Source of the DNA: Variovorax sp. UMC13
GTDB lineage: Bacteria > Pseudomonadota > Gammaproteobacteria > Burkholderiales > Burkholderiaceae_C
Length of the DNA stretch: 64,000 nucleotides
NCBI RefSeq assembly: GCF_014170375.1
Contig: NZ_LZZW01000042.1
Location: 33,244-97,243 of the forward strand
Direction of reading: 5' to 3'
This document shows, piece by piece, positions 34,756 to 43,031 of this stretch. Numbering within the stretch: position 1 is the stretch's first letter; each line of letters begins with the position of its first letter. A program made the translations under genes and the position numbers. Under the pieces are notes generated by a model that had not been told where the DNA came from, made no database searches, and saw nothing but the letters and a program-made list of their open reading frames with translations.

Positions 34756-35956
34756 CGCGCCGCTCAAGATCGGCCTGCTCACCCATTCGGTCAACCCGCG
34801 GGGCGGCGTGGTCCACACGCTCGAGCTCGGGCATGCGTTGCACGATGCGGGCCACGACGTGACGGTGATGGCGCCCGCATCGCCGGGCCAGCGCTTCTTC
34901 CGTCCCGTGCGCTGCGTCACGCGGCTGATCCCGGTCGACGCTGCACCGCGCGACATGGTGGCGATGGTGGGGTCGCGCATCGAGGCCTTCACCGCGTCCA
35001 TCGGCGCACTGCTCGAGACCGCGCGTTTCGACGTGCTGCACACGCACGACCCGATCGGCGGCAATGCGCTCGCCAACCTGGTGGACGCGGGACGCATCGA
35101 GGGCTTCGTGCGCACGGTGCACCACCTCGAAGTCTTCGACGACGTGCAGCTCATGCGCTGGCAGTCGCGCGGTTTCCAGGCCGCGCGGCAGGTGTTCTGC
35201 GTGAGCCGGCTCTGGCAGCGCATGCTGGCCGAAGACCATGGCGTGGGCGCTTGCGAAGTGCGCAACGGTCTTCAGCACGGTCGCTTCAGTCCGCTGCGGC
35301 AAGCCACCGACGCGGCGCTCGCGCGGTGCCTGGGCGTGCGCACCGGCGCGCCCGTGGTGCTGGCGCTGGGCGGCATCGAGGCGCGCAAGAACACGGTGCG
35401 GCTGCTGCAGGCCTTCGTGCTGTTGCGCGCCCGCTGGCCGGAGGCGCAGCTCGTGATCGCGGGTGGCGCGAGCCTGCTCGACCATGCAGCGTATGCACGC
35501 GAGTTCGCAGCCCTGGCGCAGGCCAGTGGCCTGGCCATCGGTCCGGGCGCAGCCATCGTGCGCACCGGCGCGCTGTCCGACGAAGACATCCCGTCGCTCT
35601 ACCGGCTGGCCGACGTGGTCGCGATGCCTTCGCTCAACGAGGGCTTCGGCCTGGTCACGCTGGAGGCGCTGGCCAGCGGCGTGCCGATCGTCGTCTCGCG
35701 CATCGCGCCCTTCACCGAGTACCTGGGCGAGGCCGATGCGCATTGGGCCGACCCGCTGCATTCGGCCTCAATCGCAGAGGCGCTGCAGGCCGCGCTCACG
35801 TCACGCTCGCCTGCACGGACCGCGGCGATGGCGGCAAGCGCCGCGCGCCTGGGCGCCACCTTCAGCTGGGCCGCGAGCGCGGCCCGCCATGTGCAGCTCT
35901 ACCGCGAGGGCCTGCACGGCAGCGCCGCGGCCGCTGCGCGATCCATCCCCTGTTGA
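34748..35956 (+). CDS. MSMEG_0565 family glycosyltransferase (GT4-like)
   Basis: A 402-residue glycosyltransferase of the GT-B fold. The N-terminal IGLLTHSVNPRGGVVHTLELGHALHDAGHDV is the usual GT4 start, and NEGFGLVTLEALASGVPIVVS is the conserved donor-binding EX7E-type motif. The sugar donor and acceptor are unknown, but its constant presence in Nit1C clusters suggests that the pathway makes or modifies a glycosylated product. It overlaps the AIR-synthase gene by eight bases. The Ala-rich C-terminal tail ends in a Cys. Confidence 0.9.
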   Translation: MRDAPLKIGLLTHSVNPRGGVVHTLELGHALHDAGHDVTVMAPASPGQRFFRPVRCVTRLIPVDAAPRDMVAMVGSRIEAFTASIGALLETARFDVLHTHDPIGGNALANLVDAGRIEGFVRTVHHLEVFDDVQLMRWQSRGFQAARQVFCVSRLWQRMLAEDHGVGACEVRNGLQHGRFSPLRQATDAALARCLGVRTGAPVVLALGGIEARKNTVRLLQAFVLLRARWPEAQLVIAGGASLLDHAAYAREFAALAQASGLAIGPGAAIVRTGALSDEDIPSLYRLADVVAMPSLNEGFGLVTLEALASGVPIVVSRIAPFTEYLGEADAHWADPLHSASIAEALQAALTSRSPARTAAMAASAARLGATFSWAASAARHVQLYREGLHGSAAAAARSIPC

Positions 35957-35967
35957 GGACCCCTCCC

Positions 35968-36252
35968 ATGCCCGTCATGCATTTCCACGTCCGCTGGCCC
36001 GACCAGAGCGAGACCCGTTGCTACTCGCCCTCGCTGGTCGTGCAGGACTTCCTCACGCCCGGCCAGGCCTATGAGCTGCCCGACTTCCTGGGCCGCACGC
36101 GCGAGGCGCTGGGCATCGCGTCGGAGCGGGTGCGCGCCAAGTTCGGCTTCGCCTGTTCGCAGGCGATGGACCAGCTCGGCGAGATCGAGCACATCGCCGC
36201 CCGCTTCGCCGACCGGCCCGATGCGCGGGTCACCGTGCTCGGCTTCGACTGA
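35968..36252 (+). CDS. MSMEG_0570 family small protein
   Basis: A 94-residue soluble protein (MPVMHFHVRWPDQSETRCYSP start, GQAYELPDFLGRTREALGIASERVRAKFGFACSQAMDQL middle) of the MSMEG_0570 family, annotated elsewhere as a nitrogen-starvation response protein. Two cysteines, at residues 18 and 63, could be functional. No activity is known. It sits 11 bases after the glycosyltransferase and 22 before the flavoprotein, within the same transcription unit. Confidence 0.88.
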   Translation: MPVMHFHVRWPDQSETRCYSPSLVVQDFLTPGQAYELPDFLGRTREALGIASERVRAKFGFACSQAMDQLGEIEHIAARFADRPDARVTVLGFD

Positions 36253-36274
36253 CCGCTTCCAAAGGACTTCCATC

Positions 36275-37579
36275 ATGACCCCACCCAAGACCACTCACTA
36301 CAGCGTCGTCATCGTCGGCGGCGGCCAGGCCGGCCTGTCGCTGAGCCACGGCCTGCAGCAGCGCGGCATCGACCATCTCGTGATCGAGAAGCGCACGCTG
36401 GTGCATTCCTGGCGAACCCAGCGCTGGGATTCCTTCTGCCTGGTCACGCCCAACTGGCAGTGCGACCTGCCGGGCTGGTCGTACACCGGCGGCGATCCGC
36501 ACGGCTTCATGGTGAAGGACGAGATCAACGCCTGGCTCGCGGGCTTCGTCGAGCAGGTGCAGGCGCCGGCGCTCGAGGGCGTGACGGTCGAGAAGGTCTC
36601 GCCTGTCGCGGCTTCGGGCGAGGCCGTGCGCTACACCGTCGACACCAGCGCGGGCCGCTTCACCGCCGACCAGGTGGTGGTGGCCTCGGGCGGCTACCAC
36701 AAGCCGGTGGTGCCGCGCATGGCCGAGAAGCTGCCCTCGTCGATCGTGCAGTACCACTCGGCGCAGTACCGCAACCCCGCGCAGTTGCCCGAGGGCGGCG
36801 TACTGGTGGTGGGCTGTGGCCAGTCGGGCGCGCAGATCGCGGAAGACCTGCACCTGGCGGGGCGGCAGGTCTACCTCGCGACCGGCAACGCGCCGCGCTG
36901 CGCGCGCTTCTACCGCGGCAAGGACGTGGTCGACTGGCTGGCCGACATGGGCTACTACGACATGCCCGTCACGCAGCACCCCTTGCGCGAGGGCGTGCGC
37001 GACAACACCAACCATTTCGTCACGGGCCGCGACGGTGGGCGCGACATCGACCTGCGGCGCTTCGCCGCCCAGGGCATGGAGCTGTTCGGCCTGCTCACGG
37101 GGCTGGAGGGCGAGGTGCTCGAATTCCAGCCCAACCTGCGCGAGAACCTCGACCATGCGGATGCGATCTTCAACGGCATCAACGCCTCGATCGACCGCTT
37201 CATCGCCAGCCGCGGCATCGAGGCGCCGCTGGGCGAGCCCTATGTGCCGGTGTGGGAACCCGCGCAGGAGCGCACGCGCCTGAATCTGCGCGAAGCCGGC
37301 ATCACCAGCGTGCTGTGGTGCATCGGCTTCCTGCCGGATTTCGCCTGGGTCGATGCGCCGGTGTTCAACGGGCGCGGCGAGCCGGTGCACCTGCGCGGCG
37401 TGACCGGGCAGCCCGGCCTCTACTTCCTGGGCCTGCCCTGGCTGCACACCTGGGGATCGGGTCGTTTCTCGGGAGTGGCGCGCGATGCGGACTATCTGGC
37501 GGCGCGGATTGCGGGCCGGATCGAAGGCGCGGCCCCGCCGCTCGAGGGGGCTGCAGCCGCGGTGCCTCAACTGCTCTGA
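36275..37579 (+). CDS. MSMEG_0569 family flavin-dependent monooxygenase-like oxidoreductase
   Basis: A 434-residue flavoprotein. VVIVGGGQAGLSLSHGL near the N-terminus is the FAD-binding GxGxxG motif, and VLVVGCGQSGAQIAEDLHLAG near residue 175 is the NADPH-binding one, the two-nucleotide-fold layout of flavin-containing and N-hydroxylating monooxygenases. FLGLPWLHTWGSGRFSGVARDADYLA closes the FAD domain. It is the last gene of the Nit1C cluster; AAAGGA lies nine bases before the ATG. An N- or C-oxidation producing a nitrile or aldoxime precursor is a plausible role but unproven. Confidence 0.92.
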   Translation: MTPPKTTHYSVVIVGGGQAGLSLSHGLQQRGIDHLVIEKRTLVHSWRTQRWDSFCLVTPNWQCDLPGWSYTGGDPHGFMVKDEINAWLAGFVEQVQAPALEGVTVEKVSPVAASGEAVRYTVDTSAGRFTADQVVVASGGYHKPVVPRMAEKLPSSIVQYHSAQYRNPAQLPEGGVLVVGCGQSGAQIAEDLHLAGRQVYLATGNAPRCARFYRGKDVVDWLADMGYYDMPVTQHPLREGVRDNTNHFVTGRDGGRDIDLRRFAAQGMELFGLLTGLEGEVLEFQPNLRENLDHADAIFNGINASIDRFIASRGIEAPLGEPYVPVWEPAQERTRLNLREAGITSVLWCIGFLPDFAWVDAPVFNGRGEPVHLRGVTGQPGLYFLGLPWLHTWGSGRFSGVARDADYLAARIAGRIEGAAPPLEGAAAAVPQLL

Positions 37580-37662
37580 GCGCACGCCGAGGGTGTCTGT
37601 TCACCCTCGCTCCGCATCACGCAGATCGGTCCGCCGGATCCATCTCGGATCCGGCCTGGGGC

Positions 37663-37737
37663 TCAACGGAAGAACAGGGCGATCAGGATGATGATCGGGA
37701 TCGGCACGCCAAGGAACAGCAGAAGAAGTGAGCGCAT
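37663..37737 (-). CDS. 24-residue hydrophobic membrane peptide
   Basis: The frame MRSLLLLFLGVPIPIIILIALFFR-stop starts at 37737 with AAAGGACTTCACC giving a good Shine-Dalgarno eight bases upstream. It consists of one hydrophobic helix with a central VPIP kink and a terminal Arg. It lies 24 bases after the stop of the larger membrane protein on the same strand, so it is probably co-expressed. Similar very short hydrophobic peptides are known in many Proteobacteria, mostly without function. Too short for standard callers. Confidence 0.6.
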   Translation of the reverse strand: MRSLLLLFLGVPIPIIILIALFFR

Positions 37738-37761
37738 GGTGAAGTCCTTTCTTGGTGAAGT

Positions 37762-38748
37762 TCAGAGATCGCGGCGACGACCGCCGTAGGTCGCGGCGAA
37801 GCTGGCAACGAAGGCGCCGAGCAGCAGCGAGACGACCAGCCACAGGGCACCGTAGGCGGTCGCCTTGCGCGCGGTGTCCGCGGCCTCCTTGGTCTTGGTC
37901 TTCGCCTCGTTGAGCGTGGATTGCGCCTTGGCATAGGTGTCGTTCACGCGCTTCTCGGCGTCCTGCTGGCTCAGGCCCGTGCGTTGCGCCACGATCTGGC
38001 CCACGTACTTGGCGTCCTCAGGGGGCAGGGTGCCGGTGCGGATGCTGTTGAGGAAGATGCGGCTGACCTCGGCGCCGGCCTCACGCGTCCCGCGCTCGGG
38101 CATCGCGGGTGCCATCGGTGCGGCGGCCGCGCTGGCGTCCGCTGCGGGCGCTGCGTTGGCGGAAGCTTCCTTGCGGAACAGCGAATCGATGAAGTAGCCC
38201 ATCGGCCCGCTGTTGTCGGTGTCCGACGCATTGCTCGCTGCAGCGCCGGCGGCACCGGCGCCTGCCACCGTCGCCGCGGAAGCCACGCCGCCGACGGCCG
38301 TGGCGCCCGCCTGTGCGCCGGCACCGACGATCGAGCCGACGACCGAGGTCAACAGCGCGGCGGTCAGCAGGGTCGCGACGGACCAGGCCAGGAAGCCGTG
38401 GGCCGTGTCGCGGAAATAGACCTCGTCGGTGTGGATGCCGGCCCACTTGGTCCGCAGCCGTCCCGCCAGGTAGCCGCCCATGCCCGAGGCGGCGATCTGC
38501 GTGAAGCTGAGCCATAGGATGGCCGCGATGCCGATGGACGCCGCGCTGGCGCCCTGGTTCGTCCAGGGACTGACGGACGAGAAGCCCAGGCCGGTGCCCA
38601 GCAGAAGAAGCACCAGGGACAGCGATGCCGCCCCTGCCGCGCCTGCGAAGATCGCGCCCCAGGAGACGCCACTGGTTTGTCGCGAACCCTCGATGGACGC
38701 TGCGTCCTGGAGCTGGGCTGCGAGAGGTGGTTCGGAGTAGGTGGCCAT
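37762..38748 (-). CDS. Ala/Gly-rich inner-membrane protein of unknown function
   Basis: A 328-residue protein. Hydrophobic segments occur at about residues 30-55, 70-95, 118-150 and 298-318. Between them is an Ala-rich, low-complexity linker (about 150-215) and a charged, helical, probably coiled stretch (QQDAEKRVNDTYAKAQSTLNE; EAKTKTKEAADTARKATAYG). No enzymatic motif is seen. The start at 38748 follows GGAGG-like sequence (TTGGAGGA on the plus strand is nearby). It is followed by the 24-residue peptide. It may be a stress or envelope protein; nothing more can be said. Confidence 0.75.
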   Translation of the reverse strand: MATYSEPPLAAQLQDAASIEGSRQTSGVSWGAIFAGAAGAASLSLVLLLLGTGLGFSSVSPWTNQGASAASIGIAAILWLSFTQIAASGMGGYLAGRLRTKWAGIHTDEVYFRDTAHGFLAWSVATLLTAALLTSVVGSIVGAGAQAGATAVGGVASAATVAGAGAAGAAASNASDTDNSGPMGYFIDSLFRKEASANAAPAADASAAAAPMAPAMPERGTREAGAEVSRIFLNSIRTGTLPPEDAKYVGQIVAQRTGLSQQDAEKRVNDTYAKAQSTLNEAKTKTKEAADTARKATAYGALWLVVSLLLGAFVASFAATYGGRRRDL

Positions 38749-39088
38749 TGCAGATCCTCATTTGTTGGAGGAACGCAATCTCGCGCTCGGCTGCCGATGC
38801 ACCGGTCATCCCCCGGCCTGAGACGCGGTAGGCCGCGCGCCCGTCGGGGGTTCAGCATTCGCGCGGCTGTGACGGTCGGCGGCAGGCGGCATGCGCCGAT
38901 CCGATCGGCGCACAGGCATGGCCTCCGCAACGCGATCCGAGCCGCTTCCAGTGATCTGGTTTCTCGATGGATTGATTCGATCTTTCGATTTCACGGATCA
39001 GAAAGCCAAACTTAAAGTGCGCCCGTGCAACCCACGGAAGCCGAACGGCACGGGGGTTGACGCAGACATCCAAAACAGGAGACAAACC
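38749..39088. promoter_or_regulatory. 340-base divergent intergenic region with a perfect palindrome
   Basis: No gene is seen here. The clearest signal is GCGCCGAT-CCG-ATCGGCGC at 38893-38911, a perfect eight-base inverted repeat, likely an operator. The stretch 38960-39020 is AT-richer and may contain the promoter of the hydrolase gene at 39089. AGGAGA precedes that start. Confidence 0.45.
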
Positions 39089-41203
39089 ATGAGAACACGT
39101 TGGAGCCTCGGGGCTGCCACGGTGGCTTCGGCCGCCCTTTTGATGAGCGCATGCGGGGGTAGTGGTGGGGGTGGCCGCGCGCCGCAGCCGTCCGACAACA
39201 CGCCGACGGTCCCGCCACCGGTGGTGGCCAAGGCACCGCAATCGCGGCTGGCCATCGCGAGCACCGAGGACGTGCCCGGCAGCTTCGGCAGCGTCGGCGC
39301 CTACGAGAAGGTCACGGGCACCTTCACCGGCGAAGTCGACCCCGCCGACGCGCGCAACGCCATCATCCAGGACCTGACGCTGGCGCCGCGCAACGCCAAC
39401 GGCATGGTCGAGTACCGCTCGGACTTCGTGCTCTTCAAGCCCAAGGACATGGCGAAGGCCAACGGCGTGCTGCGCTACGACGCTCCCAACCGCGGCAACA
39501 TGGTGGCGCTCGATCCCTATTTCGCCTCGCGCGGTTATGTGTTCCTCACGGCGGCCTGGCAGGGCGATGTGCCGGCCGGCCCCGGCAAGCTCACGCTGAA
39601 GGTGCCGGTCGCGAAGAACGCCGACGGCAGCACGATCACCGGTGCCTACCGCGCCGAACTCACGACCGGCGTCGCGACGCCGAACTCGCTGACGCTGCCC
39701 GCCAGCGCGGCCAATGCCGCCATGCAGGCCTATGCGCCCGCGAGCCTGGACAACACGCAGCCGGGCTATGCGCTGACGCGGCGCTTCAACGAGAGCGATC
39801 CACGCCAGCCGATCGCCGCCGCCGACTGGAAGTTCGCCCGCTGCAGCGCGGCCCAGCCCTTCCCCGGCACGCCCGACGAGACCAGCGTGTGCCTCAAGGG
39901 CGGCTGGGACCCGGACTACATCTACGAACTGGTCTATGTCGCCAAGGACCCGAAGGTGATGGGCCTGGGCCTCGCGGCGCTGCGTGACATCGTCACCTTC
40001 TTCCATCGCGACGCGCGCGATGCGGCCGGCACGGCCAACCCGGTGGCAGCCGCGATCCGCCACACCATCGCCTCGGGGGTCTCGCAATGCGGCAACTTCA
40101 TGAAGACCTTCGTGCACCTGGGCTTCAACGAGGACCGGGCGGGCGGCAAGGTCTTCGACGGCGTGTTCGCGCAGATCGCGGCGCGGCAGAACAACGTCAA
40201 CATGCGCTTCGCAATCCCCGGCGGCGGGGGCGGCGTGCGCATCGATCACACTGCCTTCGGCCAGGCGGCCACGCGCGGCCTGGCGAAGGACTATGTGGAC
40301 GACGTGGCGCAGCGCCAGGGCGGCATCCTCGCGCGCTGCGAAGCCAACGGCACCTGTCCCAAGCTCTTCATCGGCTTCAGCGGCACCGAGTTCTGGACCC
40401 TGCAGGGCTCGCCCCTGCTGACCGATGCCTGGGGCACGCGCGACCTGGTGCAGCCCGACAACGCCCGCATCTACTTCTATGCGAGCTCGCACCACCTGCT
40501 CGGTTTCCCGTCGATGACCGGGCCCGATGCGGCCGCCATTCTGGGGCCCGACTCCAACGGCCGCTACCGCACCAACGGCAACACCGCGGTCCTTCCGGTG
40601 GTGCGCGCGCTCTACCAGAACCTTGAGGACTGGGTGCTCAAGGGCCTGACGCCGCCCGACAGCGTGGTGCCGAAGATCGCGGACGGCACGCTGGTGCGCC
40701 CCGAGCGGGTGGCGTTCCCGAACATTCCCGGCGTGACGTACACCGGCCTGGTCAACACCTATCCCTTGCTGGACTGGGGCCCGAAGTTCAAGGCGCAGGA
40801 CGAGAGCGGCATCGCCGCCACGGTGCCACCGATCGCGCTGAACCGCGACTACGCGATCCTCGTGCCGCAGGTGGATGCGGACGGCAACGACATCGCTGGC
40901 ATCCGCAGCCTGGACATCGCCGTGCCGCTTGCGACCCAGACCGGATGGAACACCACCAGCCGGCCCGGGCGGATCGACCAGGCCGGGCTGGTGGGATCGA
41001 TGTTCCCCTTCGCCAAGACCCGCGCCGAGCGGCTGGCCGCCAACGACCCGCGCCTGTCGATCGCCGAGCGCTATGGTGACCAGGCCGGCTACGTGGCGGC
41101 GGTCCAGCAGGCGGCGGACCGACTGGTGGCGCAACGCTTCCTGCTGCGCGCCGATGCGGACGCGGCCGTGGCGGCCGCGAGGGCGAATCCCGTGCTGCCC
41201 TGA
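39089..41203 (+). CDS. Secreted lipoprotein alpha/beta hydrolase (Abhydrolase_10-like)
   Basis: A 704-residue protein whose signal peptide ends in the lipobox LMSAC (Cys21), followed by a Gly/Pro linker. The large catalytic region includes ASGVSQCGNFMKTFVHLGFNED near residue 330, a GxSxxG nucleophile elbow, and conserved blocks VEYRSDFVLFKP, NRGNMVALD and FIGFSGTEFW. This matches the uncharacterised 'alpha/beta hydrolase domain' proteins of about 600-700 residues. Substrate unknown, probably an ester. AGGAG lies eight bases before the ATG. It converges with the hydrolase gene ending at 41238. Confidence 0.8.
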   Translation: MRTRWSLGAATVASAALLMSACGGSGGGGRAPQPSDNTPTVPPPVVAKAPQSRLAIASTEDVPGSFGSVGAYEKVTGTFTGEVDPADARNAIIQDLTLAPRNANGMVEYRSDFVLFKPKDMAKANGVLRYDAPNRGNMVALDPYFASRGYVFLTAAWQGDVPAGPGKLTLKVPVAKNADGSTITGAYRAELTTGVATPNSLTLPASAANAAMQAYAPASLDNTQPGYALTRRFNESDPRQPIAAADWKFARCSAAQPFPGTPDETSVCLKGGWDPDYIYELVYVAKDPKVMGLGLAALRDIVTFFHRDARDAAGTANPVAAAIRHTIASGVSQCGNFMKTFVHLGFNEDRAGGKVFDGVFAQIAARQNNVNMRFAIPGGGGGVRIDHTAFGQAATRGLAKDYVDDVAQRQGGILARCEANGTCPKLFIGFSGTEFWTLQGSPLLTDAWGTRDLVQPDNARIYFYASSHHLLGFPSMTGPDAAAILGPDSNGRYRTNGNTAVLPVVRALYQNLEDWVLKGLTPPDSVVPKIADGTLVRPERVAFPNIPGVTYTGLVNTYPLLDWGPKFKAQDESGIAATVPPIALNRDYAILVPQVDADGNDIAGIRSLDIAVPLATQTGWNTTSRPGRIDQAGLVGSMFPFAKTRAERLAANDPRLSIAERYGDQAGYVAAVQQAADRLVAQRFLLRADADAAVAAARANPVLP

Positions 41204-41237
41204 TCGCCCACTGGCGGATGGCGTCCCGTTGCGGGTG

Positions 41238-42968
41238 TCAGCGCGTCGGCAGCACCAGCGTCGCCTGCCGCGCCGGATCGAACTCGAAGCGCAGGCCGAA
41301 GCGCTCACCCGGGTGCACCGGGGACGCATAGAGGCTCTCGGCGGTGTCGATCACCACGCCGATGTGATGGCCCGCGGGCACGTCGTAGGCCGTGGCCGAG
41401 AAGTCGAGCGGCAGGTCGAGCGTCTGCCCCGCCGTGGCCCAGTGCAGCGTGGTGGCGCCGTGGGTGATCAGCACGCCGGTGCCGATCGCGTCCACGTCGT
41501 AGAGGTAGGCCGAGACCTGCGCGCGGGCCTGCGTGGGCGTGACGCGCAGGTTCAGCTTCGGAATGCCCCGGATCTTCTGCACGCGCTCGAGCGCGGGGGC
41601 CTCGAAGCGGATGCCCGAGGCCAGCGCCACCGAGGGCAGTGAATTGACCACCGGGATGTTCACGCTCTCACCGAAGGTCGAGACGATGGGCAGGGCACCG
41701 CTGGTCGCGGTGGTGTCGGAGAAGTTCTGGATCAGGTCGGAGCCCTTGGCGCTGTTGGGCGAAGAAGAGATCGAACCCTTGTCGCCCTTGCCGCAGAGGC
41801 AGGCGGGGTCAAAGCGCGGCAGGCCGCGCGGGCCCAGGTAGTAGGTCTGGTCGCGGAGTTCGGGCGCGGGCCAGGTGGCAAAGGATTCGCGCTGCTCGCT
41901 GAACTTGATCTGCATCGTGAGCTTGGGCTCGGTGTCGATGCCGTTGGGGATGCCCTTGAGCCAGCGGTCGAACCAGCGGTGGGCCTGGTCGTAGGGGTAG
42001 TTGTCCACATCGAGCAGCGCGCCGGCCCCTTCCGCGCTCGCATGGACACCGGGGTTGAGCACCATCTTCTTCGGTCCCGTGAGCGCGGCGAACATCGCCA
42101 GCGTCGAGTTGGGCGTGAACAGGTCGTCCTGGAAATTGTGGCTGATGAAGATCGGTGCGTTGCGCGCATTGAGTGCGTCCACATGGCTCGAGGGCGAGCT
42201 CGGCTTGAAGCCCTCGAGGATCTCGTCGATCTTCGACTGTGGCGTGTCGGGGTTCATCAAGGCCAGCGTGTTCTGCTGCCATTCGGGCGAGAGCCGCCCG
42301 GTCACCTTGCCGCCCAGGGTGAGCAGGCTGCCCCACGTCAGGTTGTAGGTGCCACGGGGGTAGAGCTCGTCGGCCATCGAGCCCCAGCCCGACAGCGCGG
42401 CGGCGGTCTTGATGCGCGGGTCGCGCGCCATCGCGAGCATGGACAGGCCCGCGCCGTAGGAGATGCCGCTGGTGGCGATGTTGTCCGGATCCACCGGGGC
42501 GTTGGCCAGCAACCAGTCGATCACCGAGGACACGTCGCGCACGTCCTGCGGTCCTGCGCCACCGATCACGCCTTCGGACAGGTAGAAGCCGCGCGCCGTG
42601 TAGCTGGCCACGACATAGCCGTCCTTGGCCAGTCGCTGCTGCTGGCCGACGTACTCGATGCGGCCGGGGGCGCCGAAGCTGCCGATCATCAGAACGGTCG
42701 GGAACTTCTGCGTGGCGCGGGTGCGCCGCGGCAGGAAGAGATTGGCCGCGAGCTGGGTGCCGTCGAAGCTGGTGATGGTCACGGCCGGCAGCCAGCAGGT
42801 GCCGTCGATGGGCGAGACGATGCCGGGGGATTGCACAGGGTCGGTGAAACGGGCCGCCTCCGGTGGGGTGGGCAGCCGGCACAGCTCGGAGGCGGTCTGG
42901 GCCAGGGTGGTGGCGGAGGCCAGCGCGAAGGCGAGGCCGAACATGGGTCCACGCAGGGACAGCGTCAT
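41238..42968 (-). CDS. Secreted CocE/S15-like hydrolase, tandem paralogue 3
   Basis: A 576-residue protein with a signal peptide (about residues 1-24, ending TLAQ). The alpha/beta hydrolase domain has Ser170 in SGISYGAG; the acid is probably in NFQDDLF and the histidine in PGVHASAE. The C-terminal third (from about residue 430, with YLYDVDAIGTGVLITHGATTLHWA and VPAGHHIGVVIDT) resembles the PepX_C jelly roll of CocE/NonD esterases and X-Pro dipeptidases. Two close paralogues lie upstream on the same strand. Substrate unknown. The true start is 42968; the in-frame extension to 43031 overlaps the neighbouring gene's end. Confidence 0.85.
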   Translation of the reverse strand: MTLSLRGPMFGLAFALASATTLAQTASELCRLPTPPEAARFTDPVQSPGIVSPIDGTCWLPAVTITSFDGTQLAANLFLPRRTRATQKFPTVLMIGSFGAPGRIEYVGQQQRLAKDGYVVASYTARGFYLSEGVIGGAGPQDVRDVSSVIDWLLANAPVDPDNIATSGISYGAGLSMLAMARDPRIKTAAALSGWGSMADELYPRGTYNLTWGSLLTLGGKVTGRLSPEWQQNTLALMNPDTPQSKIDEILEGFKPSSPSSHVDALNARNAPIFISHNFQDDLFTPNSTLAMFAALTGPKKMVLNPGVHASAEGAGALLDVDNYPYDQAHRWFDRWLKGIPNGIDTEPKLTMQIKFSEQRESFATWPAPELRDQTYYLGPRGLPRFDPACLCGKGDKGSISSSPNSAKGSDLIQNFSDTTATSGALPIVSTFGESVNIPVVNSLPSVALASGIRFEAPALERVQKIRGIPKLNLRVTPTQARAQVSAYLYDVDAIGTGVLITHGATTLHWATAGQTLDLPLDFSATAYDVPAGHHIGVVIDTAESLYASPVHPGERFGLRFEFDPARQATLVLPTR

Positions 42969-43031
42969 GGGATTTCTTTCGGGTGGGGCGCGATGGGGAG
43001 GGCCCGACCTTGGTGCGTCGGGCCGGCGCAT

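Noticed and set aside
38852..41329. Long minus-strand open frame opposite the lipoprotein hydrolase
   Set aside because: The plus strand has a lipobox, a Shine-Dalgarno and hydrolase motifs; the minus frame has none.
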